Notes under the pieces: generated by a model
Database searches by the model: none
Seen by the model: the letters and a program-made list of their open reading frames with translations, nothing else
What the model was told of the DNA's origin: nothing
Part shown: piece by piece, positions 51,907-61,148 of the stretch
How positions within the stretch are numbered: the stretch's first letter is position 1
Layout: each line of letters begins with the position of its first letter
Source: Lactiplantibacillus paraplantarum
GTDB taxonomy: Bacteria > Bacillota > Bacilli > Lactobacillales > Lactobacillaceae
NCBI RefSeq assembly: GCF_003641145.1
Contig: NZ_CP032744.1
Span: 1,302,001 to 1,366,000, forward strand
Reading direction: 5' to 3'
Length of the DNA stretch: 64,000 nucleotides
Translations under genes and position numbers: made by a program

Positions 51907-54555
51907 TTACAAAGCTTGTCGACGTCGGCGCCGAACAAGCACCCAGCCAACCGTTCCTAACGCACTGACCCCAGTAATGAGGCTACCAGTGACTAAAAAT
52001 GGTGGCCGATACGTTAAGGTGACGGTGTGCTTACCTTTACTTAAAGGAACGGCAACAAAGGTATTGATCACTTTCTTGGTTGCCACCGTTTTACCATCGA
52101 CAGTGGCGTGCCAGCCCTTAGAGTATGGAATGGTCGTCATCAGGACTTGGTGTTGATGCTTAATATTGATCGTCCCGGTAATTTTACGACTCGAATGGGC
52201 CGTAATGTTCCAAGGCGACTGTTGAAGTTTATTAGCAGATTTCTTAAATTGGCTATTATTCAACTTGTAGAGGGTGAAGTTTTGCAACCAAAGAGAGGTC
52301 TTCTTCATCTGAATCCCAAAGGTGACGGTTTTACCCTTACTATTAGAAGCAACGTTAACGGCGATCGTGTGCCGGTAAGTTGGGTACTGCTTAAGCTCTT
52401 TACCATTAATATAGTAACTAGCATTCGAAGTTGTTAAGTTCTGTCCTAACGTGATGTAATAGGAATCGTTCGTCGTAGGCGTGAACTTAAAGTAAACTGA
52501 TCCCGTTTTAGCGAGATTTTGTTTGTTGAGTACGGCACCAGTCAGTGTCGTGACTTTTTTAACGTTTTGGAAGACCACTTCGTTAAAGTTTTCGGCGCTG
52601 ATCAGCCCGCTGGTAGAACGATTAGCTAAAGTTTGGTAAATCAATTCTTGCCGGGCAATCGGATCACCAGTTGTTTTTGAAACTTTTAGGCTGGTAATCT
52701 TATCAGATGCCGCAAACCCTAATCCTAAGGCGTACGGATTTTTATAAGTCGTCACTTTGCTGGTACTGAGCTTAGCCGACTGTTTGTAGTTCGTCAAATC
52801 CTTTTTCGTACTGGTTACCGGAATATAACTCCGATAATTAGTGTTATCGGTTTGGTCAGTTGGTACGGTCTTATCCATAAAGTACTGCATGTCGAGTAAC
52901 GAATCAGTAATCATGGTCCCATTAGTGTAAGCAACGACGCCATCGCCATCTGGTTGACCAATTGAACCGAAGAAGTTCGGGATAATACTTTCAAAGGTTG
53001 AACTAAAGTGATCAGCACCATTATAAGCTGCTTGCATCGGATCATCTTTAGTTCGGGTGAAGGTCTTGCCAATCCGGTAAAAACCATTGTTGCTAGCTTT
53101 GATTTTATTAACCGCATTGTCAAGGACTTGCGTGTATTTCCCAAACTCGCTCTGTGACACGTATGAAATGTTATTCAAGGAAGCTACCACGTTGATTGAC
53201 ATATCAGTCGCAACTAAGATTAACGCGACAATTTGATAAATTAGCCGTCGTTCCTTCGGTAGTGTTAGGAAAATCAAAGTAATGGCTGCTAAGGCAATCG
53301 TGATTAAAAGATTAGCTTTGGTAACGTAGCTGACTTTCTTAATGTTCAAGTAAATCGTTGTAAACAAAGCAACTAATAGCGCGAGCATTGTCAGGGCTTG
53401 CCAGAGTTTGATCGTCATTTTATCGGTTAGTGCCTGGGCCCCAATCCAGACGATCCAGAAGCAGAAGACAAAGGAGAAACGGTAGGGGTACCAAACAGGA
53501 AATTGGCCCGCATGCCACAATAAATCAAGTGGTTCGTAACAAAATGATAAAATCAGTGTCGCGGTGACGAGCAACACACTTAATTTAACGGTCCATTTGA
53601 AGTGGCGGCTTAAGAAAAATAAGATAAATGCCAACACGGCCAGCCACGCCACATAAAAGTTCGGTTGACCGGATGGCATCTGATCAAAATTGAAGGTCCC
53701 CGTGACAAACTTAGCCAACATCTTCCAAGGCCTGTATTCGAACTTCCAATGGATTTTGGTGACATTGTACTGGGCCTTACTTTGTACGAGTGCCCAAAAA
53801 GTTGGTAGTAGCAACCATGCAGAAAAAGCGACACCTAGCAGGCCACCCCAAGCAAACTTAAGCGCGTGCAATACTAAAGTTTTCACGTCTTGCCAATGCT
53901 TAGTTGCGCCATACAACCAGTACAAGCAACTAAATAAAATGACCATGTAGCCCATGTAATAGTTGTCAATCAACATGACAGCTAGCCAGCCGGCGAAGTA
54001 ACGAACTTTACCAGTTGTAAATAAGCGTTCTAGTCCCAGAATGACTAAGGGTAAAATGGCAACGGTATCTAGCCAAATCATATTCAGCTGGTTAGCGACC
54101 ATCCAGCCCATCAATGCGTAGGCGGTACTAAAAGTTGGGACTAGCCAGCCTTTTTGCGTCCGCGTTTTGGTCAGTAGCCAGGCAAAGGATAACCCCGCAA
54201 AACCGTACTTTAAAACGGTGACGATAAAAATACCAGTGGTGATTGATTGACCAGGGAACAGTAAGTAGATTAAATTAAAGGGACTCATCAAGTAATAAGC
54301 CCAGACCCCCACCATCTCGCCACCAATAGTTTTGGAGAAGGAATAGAAAAATGCACTTGGGTCATGTAGCAGGGTATGCCGGAAATAGGAAAATAAGTCA
54401 ACATATTGTTGGCCTAGATCGACTGTTAACAGACTACTTGATCCAAAGGGAGCCATGTGCCGATAAATAAAATAACCGGTCATAATCAGTAAGGGTAACC
54501 AAAAACTGATCCACAATGGCCATGTGCGCTTATCAAAAAAACGACGGAGTTTCAA
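51907..54555 (-). CDS. YfhO-family membrane protein
   Basis: YfhO-type proteins are large polytopic GT-C-like membrane proteins; the Bacillus and Listeria members glycosylate lipoteichoic acid. The 882 residues contain about a dozen N-terminal helices, a long extracellular C-terminal domain (residues about 450-850) and a last helix before the basic end RRRRR. The start is a TTG at 54555, 6-7 bases from GAGGTGG; the TTG at 54570 overlaps that site. Neighbouring envelope genes fit a cell-wall role. Confidence 0.87.
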   Translation of the reverse strand: MKLRRFFDKRTWPLWISFWLPLLIMTGYFIYRHMAPFGSSSLLTVDLGQQYVDLFSYFRHTLLHDPSAFFYSFSKTIGGEMVGVWAYYLMSPFNLIYLLFPGQSITTGIFIVTVLKYGFAGLSFAWLLTKTRTQKGWLVPTFSTAYALMGWMVANQLNMIWLDTVAILPLVILGLERLFTTGKVRYFAGWLAVMLIDNYYMGYMVILFSCLYWLYGATKHWQDVKTLVLHALKFAWGGLLGVAFSAWLLLPTFWALVQSKAQYNVTKIHWKFEYRPWKMLAKFVTGTFNFDQMPSGQPNFYVAWLAVLAFILFFLSRHFKWTVKLSVLLVTATLILSFCYEPLDLLWHAGQFPVWYPYRFSFVFCFWIVWIGAQALTDKMTIKLWQALTMLALLVALFTTIYLNIKKVSYVTKANLLITIALAAITLIFLTLPKERRLIYQIVALILVATDMSINVVASLNNISYVSQSEFGKYTQVLDNAVNKIKASNNGFYRIGKTFTRTKDDPMQAAYNGADHFSSTFESIIPNFFGSIGQPDGDGVVAYTNGTMITDSLLDMQYFMDKTVPTDQTDNTNYRSYIPVTSTKKDLTNYKQSAKLSTSKVTTYKNPYALGLGFAASDKITSLKVSKTTGDPIARQELIYQTLANRSTSGLISAENFNEVVFQNVKKVTTLTGAVLNKQNLAKTGSVYFKFTPTTNDSYYITLGQNLTTSNASYYINGKELKQYPTYRHTIAVNVASNSKGKTVTFGIQMKKTSLWLQNFTLYKLNNSQFKKSANKLQQSPWNITAHSSRKITGTINIKHQHQVLMTTIPYSKGWHATVDGKTVATKKVINTFVAVPLSKGKHTVTLTYRPPFLVTGSLITGVSALGTVGWVLVRRRRRQAL

Positions 54556-54754
54556 AAATTGCCACCTCAATCTCTAATAATTCACAGCCAAACAGAAAAA
54601 TAATCAAAAAAACATTAAAATCCGTAATAACGGCTGAAATTTTTATGTCTATCGTTTAGAATAACATAAGTATGGTATTTATCTAGGATTGCTAGTATCA
54701 TCTGGTGAATTTTTGCGAAATGTTTACCAAATTAAGAATGGGAGCGCCTGAGAA

Positions 54755-56791
54755 TTGAAATTGTTTAAGAAAATTACGATAAATCGTGATCCCAACAAGT
54801 CGCATATTCCATTTCGGCTGAATTTCTTGTTTTTTATTGTTTTCTTGTTATTTGCTGCGTTGATTGCGCAGTTAGCTTACTTACAAGTTGACTACGGACA
54901 GAAATTCCGAAGCACAGTGAATTCGGCCAATAATACGACGGCTACGGGCAACGTTCAACGGGGATCGATTTATGATTCAACCGGTCGGGTCTTAGTGGGA
55001 AATAAATCTCACCAAGCGATTCAATACACGAAGGGGCTGTCAGTTGCGTCAACTAAGATGTATGAAGTAGCGAATAAGTTAGGCGAGTACTTAACCATTC
55101 CAACCGATACATTGACGGATCGTAACTTGGCTGATTATTACTTAGCGGGGGCGGCGAATTTAAAGTCGGTTGCTAAGAAGGTCAAAACGTCTAGCGATGA
55201 TGATGTTTTGTACGCACGGGAAGTCGCTTATGCTGAAAAACACATCATTAATAATTTAACGGCTACGCAAAAAAATGCGGCGGCGATTTATTATAAGATG
55301 AGTTCAGCTTATTCCTTATCAACAGTCAACATTAAATCAACTGGTGTGACCAGTACGGAGCTTGCTGAAATCGGTGAGCACCAATCTGAAATGCCAGGGG
55401 TCAAGGTTGGGACAAGTTGGACCCGAAGTTACCCTAATGGGACCGACTTGAGTAGTGTGCTTGGAACGGTCACGACTGAAAAGCAAGGATTGCCTAGTGA
55501 TAGCATTAAGACGTTACTAGCAGAAGGTTATTCTCGTGATGATTCAGTTGGCCAAAGTCAATTGGAAAAACAGTACGAGAATGTCTTGCGTGGAACTAAG
55601 TCGCAGACGGAAGTTAAGACGCAGGATGGGGTCATCCAAAAGGAAATCAAGAAGTATGGTGGCCAAAAGGGTGACAACGTCCAACTAACGATCAACTCGA
55701 AGTTCCAGAAAAAGGTTCAAAGCATCATTATGTCCGAGGCCAAAACGGTAGGTAGTGGTAATGCCTATTCACCAGGAGCCTATGCTGTTGTAATGAACCC
55801 CAGTACGGGTGCCATTTATGCATTAGCTGGTGCTAGCCGTAATCTGTCGACTGGTAAAGTGACTGAAAACGCCCTTGGGACGATCAACCAATCATTCGTT
55901 ATGGGGTCAGTTGTTAAGGGCGCCACGGTTATGGGGGCGTTACAAGATGGGGTTATTACGCCAACGAATAGTACTTTGACTGATACGCCAATTAAATTAG
56001 CTGGGACGGCTTCCAAGTCGTCATGGTTTAATAAGAATGGTGGGACGAGTTTGAGCTTGAATGCCTCGACTGCCATGGAAGTTTCTTCTAACTCTTATAT
56101 GATGCAATTAGCCATGAAGGAAGGTAACTTCAGTTATGCATCTGGCAAAGCACTGACGATGTCTAATTCGGTCTTCTCCAAACTGCGTGGTTACTTCAAT
56201 GAATTTGGGTTAGGTGTTAAGACTGGGATCGACTTGCCAGGTGAAGCCTCAGGGTACCAAGGTTCTTCGGCACAGAAGGATATTGGTAAAGCATTAGACT
56301 TGTCCTACGGGAACTATGATGCTTATACGACTATTCAGTTAGCGCAATACATTGCAACGATGGCGAATGGTGGTCGGCGGATTGCCCCACACATCGTTTC
56401 GGCTATTACTGGGACCAAAGCTAATGGGTCTCAAGGGGTCGTTAAGACTAATGTTAAACCGCGGGTCTTAAATACCATTGATGTTCCATCTTCGTACTTT
56501 GACGTTGTGCACCAAGGATATTGGGATGTGGTTCATGGGACTAGCACTTATAAGACTGGGAGCGCACTGGAGAACCTGTCACCAGCCGTTGCCGCCAAGT
56601 CTGGGACTGCTGAAACGTTCCACGGCACCACTTCTACCGAAACACTGAGTTTAGTGACGTATGCACCTTATAAGAACCCTAAGGTAGTGATTGCCATTGC
56701 CTTTCCTGGGATTACTGCAACCAGTGGTGCTTATAACACGACAACTGCCACACAAATTTATAAGGCCTTTTGGAAGTATTATAATAAGTAA
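54755..56791 (+). CDS. Class B penicillin-binding protein (PBP2b-like)
   Basis: This transpeptidase cross-links peptidoglycan, probably with the divisome or elongation machinery. One N-terminal membrane anchor (FLFFIVFLLFAALIAQLAYL) precedes the dimerisation domain. The transpeptidase motifs are SVVK with Ser385 as nucleophile, SSN (444-446) and KSG (615-617). The 678 residues are normal for PBP2b. The start is a TTG at 54755, 8 bases after GGGAGCG. It is monocistronic. Confidence 0.93.
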   Translation: MKLFKKITINRDPNKSHIPFRLNFLFFIVFLLFAALIAQLAYLQVDYGQKFRSTVNSANNTTATGNVQRGSIYDSTGRVLVGNKSHQAIQYTKGLSVASTKMYEVANKLGEYLTIPTDTLTDRNLADYYLAGAANLKSVAKKVKTSSDDDVLYAREVAYAEKHIINNLTATQKNAAAIYYKMSSAYSLSTVNIKSTGVTSTELAEIGEHQSEMPGVKVGTSWTRSYPNGTDLSSVLGTVTTEKQGLPSDSIKTLLAEGYSRDDSVGQSQLEKQYENVLRGTKSQTEVKTQDGVIQKEIKKYGGQKGDNVQLTINSKFQKKVQSIIMSEAKTVGSGNAYSPGAYAVVMNPSTGAIYALAGASRNLSTGKVTENALGTINQSFVMGSVVKGATVMGALQDGVITPTNSTLTDTPIKLAGTASKSSWFNKNGGTSLSLNASTAMEVSSNSYMMQLAMKEGNFSYASGKALTMSNSVFSKLRGYFNEFGLGVKTGIDLPGEASGYQGSSAQKDIGKALDLSYGNYDAYTTIQLAQYIATMANGGRRIAPHIVSAITGTKANGSQGVVKTNVKPRVLNTIDVPSSYFDVVHQGYWDVVHGTSTYKTGSALENLSPAVAAKSGTAETFHGTTSTETLSLVTYAPYKNPKVVIAIAFPGITATSGAYNTTTATQIYKAFWKYYNK

Positions 56792-56809
56792 AAATCAGCT
56801 TTTTTCGTG

Positions 56810-56839
56810 CCAGTATCTTAATTGATACTGGTATTTTTT
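56810..56839 (+). terminator. Terminator after the PBP gene
   Basis: CCAGTATC and GATACTGG form the stem around TTAATT, followed by TATTTTTT. Confidence 0.9.
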
Positions 56840-56915
56840 AATCATTAATGGTATAGTAGTTCAAGTTAAGGGTTCCGGCCCTGTAATATGCGAATGAGTT
56901 TGGAGGGTCAACAAC

Positions 56916-57065
56916 ATGCGGGTACACATTACACTTGAATGTACAGAATGCCATGAACGCAACTACTTATCTTCAAAGAACCGCCGGAACAATCCGGACC
57001 GGGTTGAATTTAAGAAGTATTGTCCACGGGAACACAAAGTGACATTACATCGTGAAACAAAATAA
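56916..57065 (+). CDS. rpmG: 50S ribosomal protein L33
   Basis: This 49-residue L33 begins [21 protein letters not shown] and ends KVTLHRETK. The zinc ligands CTEC are followed by CPREH, so the fourth Cys is absent. This is like the zinc-independent C-minus L33 paralogues. GGAGGG precedes the ATG at 56916. The gene is short and lies between the PBP terminator and the 5-formyl-THF cyclo-ligase gene. Confidence 0.97.
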   Translation: MRVHITLECTECHERNYLSSKNRRNNPDRVEFKKYCPREHKVTLHRETK

Positions 57066-57211
57066 CAACGGGGACTCCTGTTGTTTTTTCTGTAACATTG
57101 TCATCAGACAATGGGTTTCTCATTTGTTGGCAACTGCCAAATTGATTTTTCAATTTGACATGTTAATGAATGAGATTTTTTTATACCAATTTTATTTTGG
57201 GGGTGCCGTAC

Positions 57212-57778
57212 GTGGATAAAAAAACGTTTCGTAAGCAACAGCTTGGGCGATTAAGCCAAATGACGCCGGCTGACCGGCAACGGCAAAACCAGGCGTTACA
57301 GACCCAATTATTTGCAAGCCCAACATGGCAAAATGCCCAGGTTATTGCCATGACAATTAGTAGTGACATCGAAGTAGCGACGCGCCCACTTATTGAACAA
57401 GCGTGGGCGGATGGCAAAATGGTGGTCATTCCAAAAACGCTGCCGCATCGTCAAATGGCCTTTTATCCTTACCAAGTGACTGATCGACTTGAGCGAACGA
57501 CTTTTGGAATCCCAGAGCCCGTCACGGGTGAACCAATCGCCAAGCAACAGATCGATCTAATCTTAGTTCCTGGTCTTGGATACAGCCGTGACCAGCACGC
57601 CCGGATTGGCTTTGGCGGTGGTTATTATGATCGCTATCTAGCCGATTATACTGGCAAGAAGTTGACGCTCGCCTATGACCAGATGGCTTTTGAACATGCC
57701 GAGTGGCCAGTTGATCAATACGACGTCTTATTGGACGAGCTTTTAGTGGCGGGGGATGAACAACATGACAAGAATTAG
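57212..57778 (+). CDS. 5-Formyltetrahydrofolate cyclo-ligase
   Basis: This enzyme converts 5-formyl-THF to 5,10-methenyl-THF using ATP. The family motifs are seen in DIEVATRPLIEQAWADGK (substrate loop) and LVPGLGYSRDQHARIGFGGGYYDRYL. The 188 residues start at the GTG at 57212, with GGGGGTG 7 bases upstream; the longer frame from 57170 lacks a ribosome site. The gene overlaps the rhomboid gene by 14 bases, so they are cotranscribed. Confidence 0.95.
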   Translation: MDKKTFRKQQLGRLSQMTPADRQRQNQALQTQLFASPTWQNAQVIAMTISSDIEVATRPLIEQAWADGKMVVIPKTLPHRQMAFYPYQVTDRLERTTFGIPEPVTGEPIAKQQIDLILVPGLGYSRDQHARIGFGGGYYDRYLADYTGKKLTLAYDQMAFEHAEWPVDQYDVLLDELLVAGDEQHDKN

Positions 57779-58448
57779 ACGTTGGTGGCAAACCGAACCA
57801 GCAATTACCCAGGTCTTATTAACGATTACGGTCGCTGTCTTTTTGATTGAATGGTTGATGGGTGACGGTGCTATGTTGGTTTTTAATTCGTTAGGTGCTA
57901 AAAATAATCAGGCAATCGTGGCTGGTCAGTGGTGGCGTTTTGTGACACCAATGTTCTTACATATGGGACTCACACATATTGCACTGAACGGCGTTGTGAT
58001 CTACTTTATGGGAATGCAAATTGAAGCGATGTACGGCCATTGGCGAATGTTGGCACTTTACCTGCTGGGTGGCATCAGTGGTAATATTATGAGCTTTGCA
58101 CTATCTAGCAATCAGTCAGTTGGTGCCAGTACGGCTTGCTTTGCCCTATTTGGCGCTTTTTTGACGATTGGCGAATCGTTTTGGGAAAACCCAGTCATTC
58201 GGCAATTAACGAACCAGTTCTTACTATTGACGGTTTTGAATCTTGTGTTCGATATGTTCTCTAATGGGATTGATATTTGGGGGCATGTTGGTGGTCTTGT
58301 AGGTGGCTTTTTACTGGGCTACGTACTTGGCGTACCACGGATTGGCAAGATTGCACCATTGAAGCGAATCGTGGCGGCAGTCGTTCTAATTATTGGCTGG
58401 TTAGCGTTATTAAAAATGGGTTTTACAAATGTTAATTTAACTGTATAA
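57765..58448 (+). CDS. Rhomboid-family intramembrane serine protease
   Basis: The 227-residue polytopic protein has the rhomboid active site: Ser in GASTACFALFGAF and His in GHVGGLVGGFLLG. The conserved HMGLTHIALNGVVIYFMG carries the HxxxxHxxxN-type motif. About seven hydrophobic helices are visible. The ATG at 57765 is 9 bases from GGGGG; the ATG at 57756 is too close. Location between a folate enzyme and yqgQ matches the Bacillus gluP (yqgP) locus. Confidence 0.92.
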   Translation: MTRIRRWWQTEPAITQVLLTITVAVFLIEWLMGDGAMLVFNSLGAKNNQAIVAGQWWRFVTPMFLHMGLTHIALNGVVIYFMGMQIEAMYGHWRMLALYLLGGISGNIMSFALSSNQSVGASTACFALFGAFLTIGESFWENPVIRQLTNQFLLLTVLNLVFDMFSNGIDIWGHVGGLVGGFLLGYVLGVPRIGKIAPLKRIVAAVVLIIGWLALLKMGFTNVNLTV

Positions 58449-58466
58449 TTAATCGAGGATATGCAC

Positions 58467-58688
58467 ATGAAAACACTTTACGACGTCCAACAATTACTTA
58501 AAAAATTTGGCGTGTACGTGTACGTGGGTAAACGGATTTGGGATATTGAACTAATGGCAATTGAGATTGATCATCTCTATCAAGCTGGTGTGATTGACCC
58601 GAAGATGTATGCGCGCGTTAAACTCGTATTGAGTCATGAGCACCGGATAGAAGCAGAACACGCCCGTGAAGACGCGGCGCATGACTAA
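58467..58688 (+). CDS. yqgQ: YqgQ-family (DUF910) protein
   Basis: This 73-residue protein belongs to the YqgQ family, with MKTLYDVQQLLKKFGVYVYVGKRIWDIELM at the start. Function unknown; the family is thought to bind nucleic acids. It stands between rhomboid protease and glucokinase as in Bacillus. The ATG at 58467 is 8 bases from GAGG; the ATG at 58461 is too close. Confidence 0.92.
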   Translation: MKTLYDVQQLLKKFGVYVYVGKRIWDIELMAIEIDHLYQAGVIDPKMYARVKLVLSHEHRIEAEHAREDAAHD

Positions 58689-58706
58689 TTGGAGGGATTT
58701 AGCAAC

Positions 58707-59669
58707 ATGGAACGTAAGTTAATCGGAGTTGACCTTGGTGGCACGACAACTAAGTTTGCCATTTTAACGGAAAATGGTGATATTCAACAAAAGTGGAGTA
58801 TCGAAACCACGATCTTAGATGAAGGGGCTCACATTGTGCCTAACATCATTGATTCCATCAATCATCATATTGATCTATACAAGATGGATCGTTCACAATT
58901 TATCGGAATCGGGATGGGTACGCCTGGGACTGTTGATTTGAACAAAGGAACTGTTATTGGGGCCTATAACTTAAACTGGAAGACTTTACAACCAGTTAAA
59001 GAACAAATCGAAAAAGGGACGGGTATCAAGTTTACGTTAGATAATGATGCCAATGTTGCCGCACTCGGCGAACGTTGGAAGGGCGCTGGCGAAAACGGTA
59101 GCGATGTTGTCTTTGTAACCCTTGGAACTGGCGTTGGTGGTGGAATCATTGCCGATGGCCGTTTGCTTCATGGTGTTGCGGGTGGTGCCGGTGAAATCGG
59201 CCACGTGACAGTTGAACCTAATGGCTACATGTGTACTTGTGGTAAGAAGGGTTGTTTGGAACAATATGCTTCTGCAACGGGTGTGGTGCACGTTGCCCGT
59301 GATATGGCTGAAGAATTCTCCGGTGACTCTAAGTTGAAACAATTATTAGACAATGGTGAAGAAATCAGTTCGAAGATTACCTTTGATTTAGCTAAAGACG
59401 GCGATGTCTTGGCTAAACGAGTTGTTGACCGCGTTTCCTATTACTTAGGATTGGCCTTAGCCAACGTTGGTAATACGATGAACCCATCGTCAATTATTAT
59501 CGGTGGTGGTGTTTCAGCGGCTGGTGACTTCTTGTTGAATCAAGTAATCAGTTATTTCAAACAATTCACGTTCCCAACAATTCGTGACACAACGGCTTTG
59601 AAGTTAGCAATCCTAGGTAACGATGCTGGGGTTATTGGTGCTGGTTCATTAGCTCAACGGTTCATTTAA
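58707..59669 (+). CDS. glcK: ROK-family glucokinase
   Basis: Glucokinase phosphorylates free glucose with ATP at the start of glycolysis. The 320 residues have the ATP motif IGVDLGGTTTKFAI, the substrate motif LDNDANVAALGE and the ROK zinc motif CTCGKKGCLEQYASATG. The ATG at 58707 follows GGAGGG. The yqgQ-glcK order is the standard Firmicutes arrangement. A terminator follows. Confidence 0.97.
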   Translation: MERKLIGVDLGGTTTKFAILTENGDIQQKWSIETTILDEGAHIVPNIIDSINHHIDLYKMDRSQFIGIGMGTPGTVDLNKGTVIGAYNLNWKTLQPVKEQIEKGTGIKFTLDNDANVAALGERWKGAGENGSDVVFVTLGTGVGGGIIADGRLLHGVAGGAGEIGHVTVEPNGYMCTCGKKGCLEQYASATGVVHVARDMAEEFSGDSKLKQLLDNGEEISSKITFDLAKDGDVLAKRVVDRVSYYLGLALANVGNTMNPSSIIIGGGVSAAGDFLLNQVISYFKQFTFPTIRDTTALKLAILGNDAGVIGAGSLAQRFI

Positions 59670-59691
59670 AGTAATAATAAGGAAGCTTGGA

Positions 59692-59715
59692 AGTGATTTC
59701 TGAGCTTCTTTTTTA
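59692..59715 (+). terminator. Terminator of glcK
   Basis: GAAGCT and AGCTTC form a short stem with a loop of about 15 bases, followed by six T. Confidence 0.7.
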
Positions 59716-59786
59716 TGATGATATTCTAGACTAGTTATTAACGATCTGAAAATTAAATGGATTAAATTATCGATTGGAGGCCGACG

Positions 59787-60425
59787 ATGTCAAACCTATT
59801 ATTATCCTCACGCGCGTTTTGCCATGTGACATTGACACACGCTTTTCTAGCTTTAGTGTCCCCGGTTGATCGTACAACTGCGAAGATTGTGATTATTGTT
59901 AATTCGGTCAACAACGGTAAAAAGCATCCCAAAATGTTGGAATTGCAACAAACGGTGCGACGACTTGGTTTCGTGGACGTTCAGCTCTTAGATGTATTAA
60001 CGGATGACTTGACAGTGCTAGATACAGCGACTGCCATTATCTTGAATGGTGGTTACGAGTTTTTGTTGTTAAAAAATTTACGGCAGATGCACTTGTTACA
60101 GCGGCTACGACAGTTGGCATTGGCTGGCAAGCCCATTTATGGGATCAGCGCGGGGGCTATCTTGTTAGGCCCTGATTTGGATCTATATGCACAACTGTAC
60201 CCTGAAGATAACACCGAACGGCTGACGACGACAACGGCGATTGGCGCGACGACTATTCGAATTTACCCGCATTATGAGGTTCATTGTGAGCTTAACCCAC
60301 AATTGCCACAGCTAATCGCTGATTGGGAGCGGCAAACCGGCGTATCAGTCACCCGTCTGACTAATGATCAAGGTTTATTATTGCAGGGATCACGGGTACA
60401 GCTGATTGAACGAAGTGGCAGTTGA
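59787..60425 (+). CDS. Peptidase S51-like / class I glutamine amidotransferase-fold protein
   Basis: The 212-residue protein has the flavodoxin-like fold of dipeptidase E and cyanophycinase. The nucleophile elbow is GISAGAILL (Ser), preceded by AIILNGGYEFLLLKNL. The His of a triad may lie in YPHYEVHCEL. This would make it a cytosolic Asp-specific dipeptidase or a related hydrolase. The N-terminus (SNLLLSSRAFC) is unusual for the family. GGAGG precedes the ATG. Confidence 0.78.
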   Translation: MSNLLLSSRAFCHVTLTHAFLALVSPVDRTTAKIVIIVNSVNNGKKHPKMLELQQTVRRLGFVDVQLLDVLTDDLTVLDTATAIILNGGYEFLLLKNLRQMHLLQRLRQLALAGKPIYGISAGAILLGPDLDLYAQLYPEDNTERLTTTTAIGATTIRIYPHYEVHCELNPQLPQLIADWERQTGVSVTRLTNDQGLLLQGSRVQLIERSGS

Positions 60426-60519
60426 ATCACAAGTTTTAGGTGGCTACAGCGATTACTATTAGATGCAGAATAGCGTTAAGTCTGCATTGCATTGGTTTAC
60501 GATATTCATAATGCTGGCA

Positions 60520-60606
60520 CCTAAGCCAAGCTTTACTTAGATATTAATCGATTGCAAGTATTAATTGATGATATCAAAGAGTGTGGGATCGTCAATAAAG
60601 GTTAAA
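60520..60606 (+). pseudogene. Possible C-terminal gene fragment
   Basis: A short open segment between stops reads LYLDINRLQVLIDDIKECG and ends IVNKG before TAA at about 60604. The composition is protein-like, and a terminator follows at 60618, but there is no start or upstream part. It may be the tail of a deleted gene. Confidence 0.25.
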
Positions 60607-60617
60607 TCAAGCCTTTT

Positions 60618-60650
60618 ACCGCTTACCCCTAGTAAAAGTAAGCGGTTTTG
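60618..60650 (+). terminator. Terminator upstream of the rhodanese-like gene
   Basis: ACCGCTTAC pairs with GTAAGCGGT around an 11-base loop, followed by TTT. It closes either the S51-like gene or the fragment before it. Confidence 0.8.
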
Positions 60651-60685
60651 TGTAAAATAGGTAAGTAGAAATTAGGAGGGATAAC

Positions 60686-61099
60686 GTGGTTTTAGGTGCA
60701 TTGAGCGGTCTGACTTATGTTAACATTGTGTTAGTTATCATAATTGCGGCCTACTTTATTTATGAGTTGTATAGTTACATTCGGCGGCGACAAGTGTCCA
60801 CGATGCTGGACGAAGAAGCTTTTCAGGCAGGAATGCGTAAAGCACAAGTTGTTGATTTACGTGAAAAGAAAGAGTTCGATGCGGGCCATATTTTAGGTGC
60901 GCGAAACATCCCATTTAACAGTTTGAAAGTACGGATGAATGAACTTCGTAAGGACATGCCGATCTACGTTTATGATCAAACCCATACGTTAAGTACACGG
61001 GCCGTGGTAACATTAGCTAAGAATGGCTATTCACAGCTCTATATTTTAAAGCCTGGCTATGCGCGTTGGGAAGGTAAGACGAAAAAAGCGAAGTATTAA
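60686..61099 (+). CDS. Rhodanese-like domain protein without the catalytic Cys
   Basis: An N-terminal membrane helix (TYVNIVLVIIIAAYFIYELYSYI) anchors the 137-residue protein. The rhodanese fold is seen in QVVDLREKKEFDAGHILGARNIPF. At the catalytic loop, IYVYDQTHTLSTRAV replaces the usual YCxxGxRS, so the Cys is missing and sulfur transfer is not expected. The start is a GTG at 60686 after AGGAGGG. It resembles YqhL-type proteins found near glcK in Bacillus. Confidence 0.88.
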   Translation: MVLGALSGLTYVNIVLVIIIAAYFIYELYSYIRRRQVSTMLDEEAFQAGMRKAQVVDLREKKEFDAGHILGARNIPFNSLKVRMNELRKDMPIYVYDQTHTLSTRAVVTLAKNGYSQLYILKPGYARWEGKTKKAKY

Positions 61100-61142
61100 A
61101 AAATGGCGGCTAGAACAAAAACTTGTTCAGCCACCATTTTTT
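61098..61142. terminator. Bidirectional terminator after the rhodanese-like gene
   Basis: AAAAAATGG and CCATTTTTT form the outer stem, with GGCT/AGCC and GAACAA/TTGTTC inside. It serves both this gene and the converging DUF3042 gene. Confidence 0.92.
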
Positions 61143-61148
61143 AGTTAA

